Positions 1 to 12,276 of a stretch of DNA of 64,000 bases are shown here, in pieces (the first letter of the stretch is position 1; each line of letters opens with the position of its first letter). The position numbers were made by a program, and so were the translations under genes. Source of the DNA: Acanthochromis polyacanthus. Its lineage: Eukaryota; Chordata; Actinopteri; Pomacentridae. The notes beneath the pieces were generated by a model. That model made no database searches, was not told where the DNA came from, and worked only from the letters and a program-made list of their open reading frames with translations. Where the stretch lies: assembly GCF_021347895.1 (NCBI RefSeq), contig NC_067113.1:3206251-3270250 (forward strand), in the 5' to 3' direction.

Positions 1-1580
1 GTGGTCATCTTTTAGCCTTGTGACCCTACAAGATATCACTGCTCTGCTACAGAGAATGAAGCCCTCCTTGTCTCCTGCTGATGTTCTCCCTACAAACCTG
101 TTTAAAACAGTTTTTAACACTATTGGCCCCACAATTGTGGAATTGATAAATGTGTCACTCTCAACTGGTGTGGTTCCCAGCTTTTTAAACATGCGGTTGT
201 TGAGCCAGTACTTAAAAAGCCAAATCTAGATCCTTCACAACCTCTTAATTACAGGCCTATTTCCAAACTTCCATTCCTGTCTCAGTTAAAGGAAAAAGTG
301 GTAGCAGAGAATCTCATTGAAAAATTTAATGTTCTTGACAGATTTCAATCGGGGTTTCACAGAAATCATTCCACTGAAATGGCCTTGTTCAGAGTCTCCA
401 GTGACATTATGATTGCAGCTGACTCTGGTGAATACACAGTTTTAGTTTTATTGGACCTGTCATCTGCTTTTGACACTGTTGATCATAACATAATGATTAA
501 TAAACGAACAGTGAGGGTTATCTGGTTCTGTCATAAAATGGTTTTCATCTTACCTTTCTGACAGAAGTTTTAGTGTCCTTGCTAATCAGATTCTCTCAGA
601 AACGGCACGCTTGACATGTGGGGTTCCACAGGGCTCGGTTTTAGGACCAATTTTGTTTTTACTGTACATTCTCCCTCTCGGAAAGTTAATTAGTCAGTTT
701 AAGGACATTTCTTATCATCTGTATGCAGATGACATCCAGTTATATTGCTCTTTTAAGAATACCAAGTTGCACAAACTGTCTTCCTTAACCAGCTGCTTGT
801 CCAGCATAAATCAGTGGTTAGCTGGAAATTTTCTTCTCTTAAACCTAGATAAGACAGAGACTCTAATTGTTGCTCCAGAAAATAGGATCCCCTTGATTAA
901 GCATCACTTAGGCACCTTAGGCTCATCCATCCAGTCAAGTCTTAGAAACCTTGGTGTTGTCTTTGACTCTGCTCTGTCCCTGGAGCTGCATACAAAAAAC
1001 TTAATTAGAAACTGCTTCTTCCAGCTAAGGAATATTTCTAAGCTGAGAGTTCTGGTGTCTAAAGCAGAGCTTGAAATGATTATTCACGCATTCATTTCTT
1101 CACACTTAGACTATTGTAACAGCCTTTTTACTTGTTTGAGCCAGAAAGAACTCCACCGTCTACAGGCTGTTCAAAACTCTGCTGCAAGACTCTTAACCTG
1201 CACTAGGAAAAGAGACCACATCACCCCCATTTTAAAAGAACTGCATTGGCTCCCAGTTTATTTTAGGATTCATTTTAAAATTTTATTTATCACTTTTAGA
1301 GCTCTGAATGGTCAAGCTCCAGTTTATATATCTGCACACTTTAGTCACTGTGGAGTCCTTTAAAAGGCAGTTAAAGACCTGGCTTTTCAGTCAGGCTTTT
1401 ATTTAGGTGGTGGTGTTGTGACACTTGTTTGCTGTTATTGTGTTTGTGCACATGGTTGTGTCACTCCCTGTTGTTTATTGCCGATTTTAATTTTTCCCTC
1501 CTGATTTATTTTATTGTGAAGCACTTTGTGAATTTCTTTTCTGTGAAAAGTGCTATATAAATAAACTTTGCTTGCTTGCT
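1..1580 (+). mobile_element. L2-clade (Maui-like) LINE, 5'-truncated and frameshifted
   Basis: This is the reverse-transcriptase half of a non-LTR retrotransposon. The reading frame is broken into pieces at about 20-229, 298-561 and 540-1363. Visible RT motifs are the palm motif A (LVLLDLSSAFDTVDH), the GVPQGSVLGPILF block and the catalytic LYADDIQLY box with both aspartates. A C-terminal piece in a third frame follows at 1350-1405. The 3' end carries the typical L2-group ending, an AAGTGCTATATAAATAAA-type stretch followed by CTTG repeats at 1566-1580. The endonuclease domain lies outside the window or is lost. About 70 bases coding for the segment between motif A and the GVPQG block are missing or out of frame. 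Frameshifts and a stop make it non-autonomous. The clade is assigned from protein motifs and the 3' end; another CR1-group family is the alternative. Confidence 0.85.
611..1363 (+). pseudogene. L2-like LINE reverse transcriptase fragment
   Basis: This is the longest open piece of the L2-like pol frame, about 250 codons. It starts just before the GVPQGS motif, contains YADD at about residue 39-42, and continues through the thumb region to the C-terminal HWLPV block (LKELHWLPVYFRIHFKI), which is characteristic of CR1/L2-group polymerases. In an intact element it would copy element RNA into DNA at the target nick. The upstream palm and finger parts are in other frames, so no full-length enzyme can be made. 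The frame stops at 1363, and the last residues of the family consensus (VESFKRQLKTWLF) continue one frame over. Confidence 0.8.
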
Positions 1581-1971
1581 AATTTCTCTGTTTCATGACC
1601 ATTGTACAGCTGATTAATAGCAACTGTCAGCAACTCTTGAGTTCAGATTGGATTAAGGCCTAAAGGTATGTACACTTAAGGGTATGGCCACTCTCAGTGA
1701 CAGGTGGATGCCATCATAGGACAGGTCATTGCCCAGAGATGTTGGAATGGCTTGCCTCAGCTCCACCAATTGACAAATTTTTTCAGCACATAGGCAGAGT
1801 CATGGAAATCCAAGGTGGCAATAGCCAGAAGGAAATAAGTGTATTTCCACTGAAATAACAAATATAAACAATTGTATATACAAATAACACCTATTTGTAT
1901 TAAGTTCAAATTACTCTCAATGCAAAGAAAATCCCTCTGCAGATAGGATTGTGTGATATATAAATAAACAA
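1581..1971. other. Unassigned AT-rich spacer
   Basis: I see no coding pattern, inverted repeat or recognisable repeat family between the L2-like tail and the next element. Confidence 0.5.
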
Positions 1972-2575
1972 GAAAAGTACTCAGAGAGCGCAGTCCTCAC
2001 CCAAGGTTGTTCATTCCCCCAAAGACACTGTCAGAAATGCAGCATTTTTTATATTAATGCAGCATTTGTTTATTAGTTATTGATGATACAAAAATCATGG
2101 TAACATAGAATGTGGCCATTTAATATAGATGTACCCACAAACAAAGTGACCTTCCACTGATCACTGGTGTGTGTTATGCATGTGCACATTACGTATGGAT
2201 ACCGAAACTCAGAAACACTCCAACAATTTGATTAATTGTTCCTTATATCATTTCCAATGGATAAGTCTGCAGCGGTCAATTTGTAGAAGGATCACAATCA
2301 TGTGATTGCCAGCAGGCAGCTGACGTAGTGTTCACTAGTAGGCATAGTTACAGTGATGCTGTGCCTCTATCTCACAATGATTCGGAAAGCCTAAACTGCA
2401 TCACTGCCAAAATCTAATCACCTGGTTCTTGTGTCATTGCTGACCTTCCTTGAAAAGGTCATGCAAATTTGTTAGTCCGTTTTTGAGCAATGTTGCGAAT
2501 GGACAGACAAACAGATGGACAAACCAATACTGATCTTCACATAATTCCGCTGTACTACTTGGTGGAGTAATAAAT
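1972..2575 (+). mobile_element. Dispersed fish repeat with terminal-inverted-repeat-like end
   Basis: A non-coding repeat is supported by other copies in this window. Its inner part (2222-2430) aligns in reverse orientation with 53748-53990, sharing blocks such as GGATAAGTCTGCAGCGGT and CATCACTGCCAAAATCTAAT. Its left end (AAAAGTACTCAGAGAGCGCA, from 1974) is the reverse complement of a block at about 55422-55480. The right end (TTGGTGGAGTAATAA) looks like a decayed partner of the left end. No protein is encoded. I recognise it as an abundant teleost repeat but cannot name the superfamily with confidence. Confidence 0.6.
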
Positions 2576-3984
2576 AACAAAAAGACAACTGCCAACCAGA
2601 AAAAAAGAAACAGCTTTTTTCAACATTTCCTTTTGTGACAACGAACTTATTCTGCAACACTTGCTTTTTTCCTTACTCCTTGTTGTGTAGACATTATTTT
2701 CATGCAGCTAATTTTCCACTGGATCTGTAAATCTGTGCTTTTTGTGGGCTCTGCTCAGACCCTATTGTCCACATGCCTTTTATTCTCTTCATCCACCTTC
2801 CATTCTCTCATGATCACCTCCATCTCTCTCATTTCTTTGCCTCCTTCATTCCCGCCGTCCCACTTATTTTGCTGCAGGCATTGAAACTGTTATGGTGGGC
2901 GTAGGTGGCACGCCTTTCACTGCTGACAGCAGGAACGGAGAGAAAGCAGGCCTGAACTGCGAAAGAAAGAGAGGACCAATGAAAGAGACCAAAAAAAGGG
3001 AGAGGATTGTGTGTAGTGCTGCCATGTTAAACATGACCTTTATCAGGATAATAAACTCAGCTATCTCATCTTTCTCCCTCACATATTTTGTTTGTCTCTC
3101 ACACTCTCTTGACTCTGTTTCTCCAAATGCTACCAGCAATGACCAGACATGTCTTAATATTTCTTGTCCCTGGTGTACATGGTTATATAAAGTAACCCTG
3201 GAGGCAGACGGCATAAATAAAACCATTAATAATCCTTTGGTAGGGACAGCAGTCACCACAACTGATGCAATAGATGGTTACATGTGACCAAAGTGAGCAG
3301 AGTGATAATGTTAGTTGTCTGCAATGTCTTCATAATCCATGTTACAAAAGCTTTGTGTATTTTACTTATCTGCTCTACAGCAGGTCACCACCACCATTCA
3401 GCAACAGTCAAAACAAGTCAAACTGTGTGTTCCTGATATGGCTGATTCAGCCTTCTATGTAGTGAACATGCAGAAAATGGTAATTTAGTTTCTGTTTACA
3501 TCATACCATTTGAAGTGCAACTGTGAGCAGCCGAGGAAGCTAATCTGTTCATGAACATATCCTACTTGTTGAGACAGCTGTGATGAAAATAAAATCTTAT
3601 ATTTACACTAGTATTCCTAGTTCATCTGATTCAAAAGGAGTTATATGTGCTACTACTACACTGTTTGTACTGATATCGCAAATCGACTGCTACAAATACG
3701 TACCGTGTAATAACAGTGAGTGGATGGTGCTATAAATACTGTGCTTGTTTGATATAGAACTAATATCAGTGTTAGCTTACTTTTGCTTTTGCAAATGTTT
3801 CCATACTTTTCAGCACCAAGTCAGACATTTGGATGCTTTCAGAAATTTTTGATTTTCTTCTCTGTCATCAAAAATTGTATGTTGACAGTAATTCCACTGA
3901 GAAATGGTAGACTACTATAACTGAGATGTGATGTGAACTTAAGTTATTAGCGAGTTATTCGTGAATAACTCTGACTCAAAGTTC
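2576..3984. other. Unassigned region
   Basis: No feature I can name. An open frame of 131 codons runs 2892-3287 after a TTTTGCTGCAG stretch that resembles a splice acceptor, but the peptide resembles no family I know, and the opposite strand is equally open. The rest is AT-rich non-coding sequence. Confidence 0.4.
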
Positions 3985-4118
3985 ATGTGTTAGAAGCAGG
4001 AAAAATGGGCAGGCCTAAAGATCTGAGAGAGTTTGACAAGGGTCAGATTGTGATGGCTATACGACTGGGTCAGAGCATCTTCAAAATTGGAGCTTTTGTG
4101 GGTTGTTCCTGATCACAA
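3985..4118 (+). pseudogene. Tc1-like transposase N-terminal fragment
   Basis: A start codon at 4005 opens a short frame reading [18 protein letters not shown] and continuing with a helix-turn-helix signature ([16 protein letters not shown]). This matches the paired-type DNA-binding start of a widespread fish Tc1/mariner transposase. Similarity ends abruptly at about 4115, so only the first DNA-binding helices remain and neither terminal inverted repeat is visible. The same family is present further along as a C-terminal piece (15060-15602) and a short fragment (52548-52606). It is a dead internal fragment. Confidence 0.75.
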
Positions 4119-5339
4119 AGCAAAATGGCTCAGGAAAAAAAAAAGACACATATGGAAAAATGGAAAAATACAACGACAAAGTGAGAGAGCTGTGCACATT
4201 TATGCATATGGAAAAATAGTGGTAAATGGTAAATACCACTGTGTACAGGTGAGTTGTTACATGAGACAAGTTGTGTTACTTTGTATTGTAATAGTTGGAC
4301 TAAGTTACTGATTCTTTTCTGACATATTTTTAACAGGCAGTTGGTATTTGTATGGGCAACCTTCCCTTCCCAACCATGCCCCTGGTGTTAGGCTGAAAAT
4401 GATGAATAATGGTAGATTAGAGATGATCTAATTATGATTTTTTTTTTCTCCCCATTTTTCCCTAAACAGCATAGGATTGTAAGACAGTCCTCCCACTGCT
4501 ATCAGGCTCAGGCAATTGATATTAATTATTCTGTCTGCAGCTTCATCACGTTCCTGGACTGTAGAGAATCTTAAATACTAAACACCTATACCCACTTAAA
4601 CTGACTGTCAGGTTTCAAGGACTTTCACAAAAAACGTAGAGGCACTCCAGAAAGCTGCTGTGATGAGATGCTGCCCCAAGCATCATGACCTTTACTGTTT
4701 TTGGGGCATGAGTGGGTATCTTTGACATATTTGTTACAATCCCATGACACGTTGTCATAAGAATGCAGGGACGGATTTAGCTGTGCTGACATTTTTCCTG
4801 AATCTTGACATTATTTGACCTATGAGAAGTATTATCGGAGCCCATTTCCGTGAATTAAAGTAAAAATAGACAGTTTAGTCAGGCTAAAACAAGGTGGAAA
4901 ATGCTGATGGTAAGACAATTTTTCAACAAATGTAAGACAAACAGTAAATTATTTTACTTTTCATCTCAATATATTCATTTAGCATGGTCAGTTTGTTTTA
5001 TCATGAATTTCCTCTTCTTTTTCTTTTTATTTAATATTTTACTGGCAGAAATTAAATACAAAATGGCTTTGGATTAGAGCAACAAAGGCAAAATTATGAG
5101 ATAAAGTGTCAAAAAAATTTACTTTAAAATTAAAATTACACTGTGATTTTTTTTTAAAGAAAAAAAAACAGACCTTATTCGAGCAGAATAGAGTTCTCTT
5201 CTATGTTGTATTTCCAAACAGTCACAATTCACCCTCTAATCAGTGCCCAAAATCTATTTTTGTTCAAGTTATGCATGGAGCATTCATACCTTTTATGTTA
5301 TCTCTTGAGCTGAATGGTATGATTAGCTTCGTGCGTCAT
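4119..5339. other. Unassigned AT-rich region
   Basis: No coding pattern or repeat that I can identify. There are short homopolymer runs of A and T only. Confidence 0.4.
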
Positions 5340-5819
5340 GCATTGTAGAGACTTTTAAACGCAGGCTCAAGACTCACCTTTTTAAACTGGCTTTTATGTA
5401 ATGCTTTTATTTTATCTTAATGCATTGATTTATACTGTTTATTCCCTGGTCTTGCTTTTATTTATTTATTTTATTATCCTGTATATTATATTATTATTTC
5501 ACTATTTTAGTATTTATTTTACTATCCATTTTACTATTTACTTACTATTTTACTATTCTCCATCTTTTAGTAGTTATTTTATTCTTTAATTTTTAGTTTT
5601 ACCTGTTATTTTCAACAAGTCTATTTTAGATTCCAGTGTTTCTTCAGTGGGGAGCCGTCTGCATCCGGGGCTTTGGCAGGGCCTGGGCCTAATGGCCCTG
5701 GAGCTAGTTGGCCTGTTGGGGCCTGCTGCTGCCCCGGGTGCGGGCGGCTCTCAATGATGGTGTTTCCTCTTTCTGGTGCTTCTGCTCTCAGCCAACCAAC
5801 ACTATTATTTCTGATGTAG

Positions 5820-5860
<41 letters not shown>

Positions 5861-6040
5861 GCTGTGTGACTGTCTGCGTGTGTATGTGTGTGTGTTGATA
5901 GGGAGTATGATGGGGGCAGGAGTTGAGAGGGATGTGGGACATTGTCTTTTTCATGTTTGTTTTTAACTTGTTAAGTACTTTGTGCTACTTTATGTATGAA
6001 AAGTGCTATAGAAATAAACTTTGATTGATTGATTGATTGA
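5340..6040 (+). mobile_element. L2-like LINE 3' end with GATT tail
   Basis: This is a strongly 5'-truncated LINE. It begins with the last codons of an L2-type polymerase (ETFKRRLKTHLFKLAFM in one frame at 5347-5400). A long 3' untranslated region follows, containing a GC-rich patch at 5640-5750 and a GT microsatellite at 5822-5860. It ends with an AAAGTGCTATAGAAATAAA stretch and a GATT-repeat tail at 6022-6040. The ending is the same type as in the element at 1-1580 but the tail unit differs, so this is a different subfamily. Confidence 0.75.
5822..5860. repeat. (GT)n microsatellite
   Basis: A GT dinucleotide run inside the LINE 3' untranslated region, followed by interrupted GT units to about 5895. 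Confidence 0.95.
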
Positions 6041-6146
6041 TGCATCAGTGCATGCAGAAACAATCATGATCAAGTGGCATGAGATCTTGTGGTGTTTGTT
6101 GGGTTATAAATATAGTTAAAATTTGGAGTGAAGAAAGAATAAAAAC

Positions 6147-6161
6147 ATCAGAATCAGTTTT
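6147..6161. repeat. Target-site duplication, left copy (L1 insertion)
   Basis: The 15-base sequence ATCAGAATCAGTTTT occurs here and again at 12262-12276, exactly flanking the L1-type element between them. It is also the reverse complement of the Rex1-type 3' tail (AAAACTGATTCTGAT), so the target was the tail of an older LINE. Confidence 0.85.
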
Positions 6162-6524
6162 TTTGTGATCAACTTTTTATTTATTTTCAATTTAACAACA
6201 TGTAAATATAAAAAAACATTTGAAAAATATGAGGGGCAAAAGAGTCTGAGTACCGTGGACATGTGTATAACTTTACAGCTGTTTACCAAAAAACAAGTAC
6301 AGAAGATCACAGTTGGACACCAAAACATGTGTGCAAAAGGCCACAGCCGGTTGTCTTTAAATACAGGTACAAGGTAGCAAACAGTCAATAAATGTCCATA
6401 AATACTTGCCCATCAATAAGCATTTATAAATAAATACATATAGACAAAAAGAACAAAAACAAAAAGGAACCGAACAAACAGACATCCAGGCCCCTAGTTA
6501 CCAACAACCTTTAAAAAAAAAAAA

Positions 6525-9500
6525 TCATTCATTCAAGCATTTTTGAAGGTCGATTATTACTTTAGACCACATTTCAATAACAGAGTTCTTTGCATTATGG
6601 ATACGGGCAATGGAAATCTCTAAATAAGCTATAGCTAAATAACCCAGATACCAAGCCTGAACAGACAAGCAGTGAGGGGGTTTCCAACGGGTAGCCACCA
6701 GCTTTTTTGTCACCGTGAGTCCGGCCAGTAAAGCCCATCATTTACAAATCGCCAGATCTGCCAACGGGAAGTAATTTAATAAGAGAGCTGCAGGAGACCA
6801 AGGTAATACCATACCGAATAATGAGGAGAGATTAGAAGCAACTGAGAGCCAAAAAGCTGCTACAGAGGACAATCCCAAAACATATGCATAAAGGAGCCAA
6901 CAGACTTCAAAGAACAAAGGGTTAGCAATTAACTTCATTTTGTGTAATTTCCTGGGTGTTAAATATAACCTATGTATAAAGTTGAAATGAATTTGTTGAT
7001 GGCCAGGGTTCCTTGAGGCAAGGCCAACATTAAGCAAGACTTTATCCCAATCAAGGGTGCAGCTCATATCAGAGACATCTGCTCTCCAAACAAAATCTAG
7101 ATGGAGGGGCCTATAAGCATGTTGTAACAAAAAGTCAAATTCTAGAAACAAGACCTCTAGCACCTTTAAAAGCAGATATAATTTAATATAGAGGGTGTGA
7201 TGGAAGTGAAACATGTAATGGGATCTTATTGGCAAACATGGCTGATCTTAGTTGTAGAAAGAAGAAAAGGTTTTGCAGGGTATATTATATTTGTCACATA
7301 AATTCTGAAAAGAAAGTAAGCCCTCTTCACCAAAAATATCCCCAAGTGTAGCTATGCCCTTACTCTCCCAGAAAGAAAAACAAATGGGTTTGTCATCAAT
7401 TAGTAACCTTTCATTATTAAACAAAGGAGTTTGTGAGTACCATGAAGAGAGGCAGCCACTAAGTTTTTTGCCTTTTTCCACACTGACAGCAAATACGAAA
7501 TGATAGGGCAGAACCCACGGCAACATATATTAGCAGAAATACCTGAGAACAAAAAACTTTTAAGGGAATGACAGCCAGCAAGTTTCTCCTCTAATGGCCG
7601 CCATGACACCTCAATATTTGGTTGGAGCCAGGTTAACAAGGGTCTAAGAGTGAATGCCCAGTTATAATATTCAAAATTAGGAAGAGAAAGGCCGCCGGCT
7701 TGTCTTTGACGCTGCATTGTTGAGAGTTTAATCCGAGAACGCTTGCCATTCCAGATATATTTTGTTATAGCCGACTGTAATTTATGCCAATACTGTGAGG
7801 GTGGAGAAAGAGGTAACATAAGGCTGATGAAATTTACCCTTGGCAAGATGTTCATCTTCACTGTGGCTATCCGGCCCCTAAGTGAGCTTTGTAACTTGGA
7901 CCATCTTTCACAATCTGAAATAATCTTATTGAGCATACCGTTAAAGTTGTGTTTAATAATTGATTGCATGGAGGAAAAGATTTCAATACCCAAGTAAGTA
8001 AGGTGTGAGACAACAGGGATGGAGGGAGGGATGGGGGTGCAACTCATTGCCTGGTTCAGTGGGAGCAAAGCTGATTTCTGCCAATTTATCTTGAAACCAG
8101 AGACTTTGCCATATTGTTCGAATACAGACAGGATGTTTGGAATACATTGAGATGGGTTGCTAATGTACAATAAAACATCATCGGCATATAAAGATATATG
8201 GTGATGTGTGCCCTTAATAGATATAGGTGAGATCATAGGAGAGCTACGAATTAATTGTGCAAGAGGCTCCATAGAGAGCGCAAACAACAGAGGACCCAAT
8301 GGACATCCTTGCCTCGAGCCCCTTGAAACAGACAAGGGGGAAGAGCTATGTCTGCCAGTAACAATCACAGCTGAAGGATTTTTATATAATGTTTTAACCA
8401 TATTTATAAACTGAGGGCCAAACCCCATTGCTTCAAGTACCGACCACAAGAAGGGCCATTCCAAGTGGTCAAAGGCCTTCATAGCATCCAAAGAAAGAAT
8501 TGCTAATGGGGGGTTTAAATCTTGAGCCTGATCAATGACATGTAGCAGCCTCCTAATGTTGTCAGAGGCAACCCTTGATTTTATAAAACCTGTTTGGTCA
8601 CATTGCACTAGGCTGGACATGAAGCTTTGCAATCTGTGGGCTAAAATCTTTGCAAATATCTTCAAATCGGCATGGGCCTATAGCTTGAACACTCTAATGG
8701 GTCTTTACCTTTTTTAAGAAGCAGTGAAATCATGGCCAAGTTTACATCCCTAGAAAAAGAACCAACTTTAACCGAGAACTGAAACATGTCAATTAATAAA
8801 GGGCTTAATAAAGACCAAAAAGTTAAATAAAACTCCGGAGGGAATCCCATCTGGGCCTGGCAATTTACCTTTTGGCATACTTCTTATGGCAGATTCACAT
8901 TCCTGAATAGTTATGGGACTGTCCAAAGATTTAGATTCATTCACAGACAAGCGACTTAATTGCACCTGATCTAGAAAAGTCTTGCAGGACAATTCGTTGC
9001 AAATGGCTTCTGTTTTATATTGTGTTTGGTAAAAGCTGGCAAAAGTAGCATTTACACATTTAGGGTCTGATTGCACAACGCCATCAGCATCTCTAACGCA
9101 AAAGGTGTCTGCAAAATGCTCATCAGCCCTAAGTTTCATAGCAAGCAGACGACTGGGTCTCGAGGAGCTGAAGTAAAAAGTTTGTCTCGTTTTAAGCATT
9201 AAAAATTCCGATCGGCGTCTCAAAAGCGTGTTAATTTCTTTTTTTATGATTTCTTTCTGAAGTGCAGTAGCTTCAGAGAAATTTTGTTGAAGTGAGGCAT
9301 CTAACACTGCGTACTTAGATTCCAAAGCATGTAATTTAGCAGCTCACTTTTTCTTCTGTGTAGAGGCATACAGAGTAGAGTTGCCTCTTATAAATCCCTT
9401 TACAGCCTCCCACAAAATTCTGGGGTCAGAGACCGATCCTACATTAAATCTTAGAAACTCCTCCAGGTTTACTTTAAATTGAAGAATAAAGGACTCATCC

Positions 9501-10251
9501 AGTAATAAGGAAGTATTGAAGCGCCACCTCGGTGCCTGAGCAAAAGGTGGGTTTGTGATCGGTCCATGTAATTGGTATATAATGAGAGATGTGTATGTTA
9601 CCGAACAGCTCTTTGGAGGCAAAAATAAAGTCCAGTCTTGCAAAGGATTTATGTTTTGCAGAGAAGAAAGAAAAATCTTTCTGGGATGGGTTCATAAAAC
9701 GCCATATATCAATAACACCAATATCAGATGCCCACCGACGCAAAGCCCCTGAAGCCAAGAACTGGTCTCTGCTCTTGAGCCCACCCGAACGATCCAGGCC
9801 ACTGTCCCAAACTGCATTAAAGTCTGCCCCCACCACAAAACAAAAAGCCAGAAAGCTCAAGTAGCGAAGTTGTTAGTGTGTTGTAAAAGGTAGCGTCGTA
9901 TGTGTTAGGAGCATAAGCTGAAACAAAAGCAATATTTTTACCTGCTATTCTAGTTTTCGCGATGGCCACTTGTCCCTCAGCGTCAGCCCAAGATCCAATC
10001 AGATCACACCTTAAGTTACGTTTACCGGTACATATAACCATAACACCTTTGGATTTTGTCAAAGCAGATGACGAAGCGATGCAATGGTAGAACTTATTGG
10101 AAAATTGATTAATATCCTTGAGTAATAGATGAGATTCCTGAATCATTGCCACGTCCACATCTTTCCTCCTCAAAAATTCCAGTATGGTGGTCCTTTTATG
10201 CGGAATATTAAGACCCCTCACATTAATGGAAATCAAGTTAAGACCTGTCAT
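6525..10251 (-). pseudogene. L1-type ORF2: endonuclease and reverse transcriptase, broken
   Basis: Reading from 10251 downward, an apurinic-like endonuclease starts MTGLNLISINVRGLN. It shows the QESHL, SAYAPN, ADFNAVWD and RLDFIF blocks and a TDH in place of the usual SDH near its end. The frame shifts at about 9830, 9560, 9340, 8820, 8663, 7500, 7240 and 6725. The RT domain lies at 8665-7400, with SLDAMKAFDHLEW (motif A), GSRQGCPLGPLLFALSMEPL and SLYADDVLLY with both catalytic aspartates present. The C-terminal part (7235-6525) contains the tryptophan-rich region (KKLVATRWKPPH) typical of fish L1 ORF2. The summed length, about 1,240 codons, is normal for the family, so decay is by point changes rather than large deletion. 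Confidence 0.88.
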
Positions 10252-11210
10252 AGGTTATTTTACAGAAAAAACAACCTCCATGTAAACTAGGTAAAGGCCT
10301 GGATTCTAAATAATACCAATGAACCCCAGCATAAAAAAACCTAAGAACTAAACAAAACACTATAAACAAAAAAGAGATGTGAGGAGACCAAATCCTACCC
10401 AACATCCCTGTATAATAAGTCAGACTAAAGAAAAATAACTTAGGGCTGTCCGGCCACCTAACCGAGACGACTCCACCAAGAGCTTTAAGATGTGCAAAGT
10501 TACTAACAGCATCCAAATTGTAAACCTCTTTATTATAACAGTTAAAGGTAAGAGTTTCTGGAACGAACCTGAGATATTAGCTTCCACAGCATGCCAGAAT
10601 AAAAACTTAAGCATGTACATATACCAAAGAAAGGACTCAGTTATCAAAATATTAAAAGAAAGAACAGAGTAACATGCATAACCTCGTCCTGGATGTAGAT
10701 TACTTATGTTATTGAAAGTAATACGCTCAGAACACGAACAAATACTCCTGTTTAAACATATCTAAACCTAAACCGTTTACTCCAAAAATGTCTCTTAATA
10801 CAGAAGTAAATATAACTAGATGAGCCCTCAGTAGAGGGCAGAACCACGCCCTCTGCTGGCGAAAACCCTGTCCTCCCTATACAACTGATGCAATATGTAT
10901 CAATTTTGATCATCGTACGTATCTCCCTCCCTACTTGATCTGCTGACCTGTAACTCCACAACTGAGCAGGGGACCTTAGACTGATCTTCAGTGCCAAGTT
11001 TGATTATCCTGACTTCAGCAGTTGCAGAGATATCGGACCGGACATAGCCACATGCATACATAGATACATACATACATACATACTTACCCATCCAGATACC
11101 GCACCGAATGCAATAACCCCGCCGATGTACCCGTCGGGCGTGGTTAATCACCTTGCTGACATATAACCGAGCTTAAGATGAGAAAGAGTGGGGGGAGAAG
11201 CACACTGGCG
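10252..11210 (-). other. L1 inter-ORF region with extra sequence
   Basis: About 960 bases separate ORF1 and ORF2, much longer than usual for the family. Two local structures stand out: a CATA-type run at 11055-11085, and a short inverted repeat around 10829-10857 (CAGTAGAGGGC and GCCCTCTGCTG). The block at roughly 10820-11150 may be a separate insertion, but I found no target duplication. Confidence 0.4.
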
Positions 11211-12110
11211 TCAGTTATAAGTTTTTGATGCACTGAAGAGCTTTCTTCGGGTCCTCGAAGCGATGTTTGATCCCTGCAGGAGTTGTAAAAGACAGCACCA
11301 CCGGATATCTGAGCCCGAACTGGATCTTGGTCGCATGCAGCAGATGCTTGCACTCCGGGAACGCATGTCGTCGTGCCTGTGTAGCTCTGGAAAAGTCCTG
11401 GTAGAAGCTTATCTTTGGTTGTTCCAGTGCACGTCGCCGATTTCCCTGGCGCGTTGTCTCACCAGCTCCTTCTGCTGAAATCTCAAAAAGCGAACTATGA
11501 ACGGCCTCGGTCGTCCTCCAGGCTTGATAGACAGGGGAGACCGGTGCGCTCTCTCGAGATCCAGGCCGCCACCAAAGTCTGTCTCCAGAACCTCCGGCAA
11601 AACCTTCCTCAAGAATGACATGGCGTCTTTATTCTCTGTGTGTTCAGGAAAACCGTACATGCGCAAGTTCACCCGTCTGTCTCTGTCCTCATACTCCGAC
11701 AATCTGGAGCTCGGCTTTTCCACCTCAGAGGCTAGAGCTGACGAAGAATCACAGCGGTGTCTTTCAGCCTCCTCCAGCATATCTATTCGGGCCTCGGCCT
11801 CAGTTAGTCGCGTTAGCATGTCAGCAAGCTTCGCTTCAACTGCCGACACTGCTCTTCTCGTATCGGACAGTTCTTTCCGGATATCAGCAAAATGCCTGTT
11901 TTGATCATCGACCAACTTACTTTGGTCGTCTGACACCTTTTGGAGCAGTTGCAGAATCATGGCATTAGACGTCTGCTCCATACCAGCCCCCCTAATATCC
12001 TCAGAAGCCGACGCTGGATTAGCTCTGTTGCTAGCGTTCGAGTTAGCATTAGCCTTGCCGCTCGTCTGTTGCTGAGGCGAGGTATCGACTGTTTTCCGAG
12101 AATTTGGCAT
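11211..12110 (-). pseudogene. L1-type ORF1 protein (RNA-binding), one frameshift
   Basis: The start is taken at MPNSRKTVDTS (12110), since the upstream in-frame methionines lie in the leader. The order is a low-complexity N-terminus, then a coiled coil of heptad-like repeats (about residues 50-120, for example KLADMLTRLTEAEARIDML). Next is the RNA-recognition-like domain with RRVNLRMYGFPE and RPRPFIVRFL, the hallmark of L1 ORF1 (Transposase_22 type). The frame stops at 11409 after HWNNQR. It continues in another frame as FYQDFSRATQARR and on to a normal C-terminus ending at about 11211, consistent with loss of one base in an A run near 11410. The normal product is a trimeric RNA chaperone packaging element RNA. 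Confidence 0.85.
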
Positions 12111-12261
12111 GCCGACCAGAAGCACAGAGGAACTGAACCTGGCAGGAACAAGGAATAAGCCAGTGGATCCACGGACACTGGTAGTAAACAGAAAATTAAA
12201 AGCGGTGGAAGCCGAGCCTCAAACTTAAACAGCCATCTTGCTCGGTGTCATTACGTGACCA

Positions 12262-12276
12262 ATCAGAATCAGTTTT
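12262..12276. repeat. Target-site duplication, right copy (L1 insertion)
   Basis: Second copy of ATCAGAATCAGTTTT. On the minus strand it continues into the 3' tail of the Rex1-like element (ACAATAAAACTGATTCTGAT), showing that the L1 landed inside that tail. Confidence 0.85.

Larger units (their letters stand above)
6162..12261 (-). mobile_element. Nearly full-length L1/Tx1-group LINE
   Basis: About 6.1 kb on the minus strand, with the expected order 5' leader, ORF1, inter-ORF region, ORF2 (endonuclease, RT, C-terminal region) and 3' untranslated region. The leader starts near 12240 with a GAGCAAGATGGC stretch in element orientation. The A-rich 3' end is weak (a T run at 6158-6164 on the plus strand). 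A perfect 15-base target duplication flanks it. ORF1 and ORF2 both carry frameshifts and stops, so it is inactive, but the YADD box is intact and few segments are missing. This implies a moderately old, full-length insertion. Confidence 0.9.

Noticed and set aside
2892..3287. 131-codon open frame preceded by a splice-acceptor-like TTTTGCTGCAG
   Set aside because: The peptide is unfamiliar and the antisense strand is equally open over the same interval. No partner exon or donor was convincing, so it is not called a gene.
11497..12158. Plus-strand open frames opposite L1 ORF1
   Set aside because: They are antisense shadows of the minus-strand ORF1 coiled-coil region, with no independent motif.
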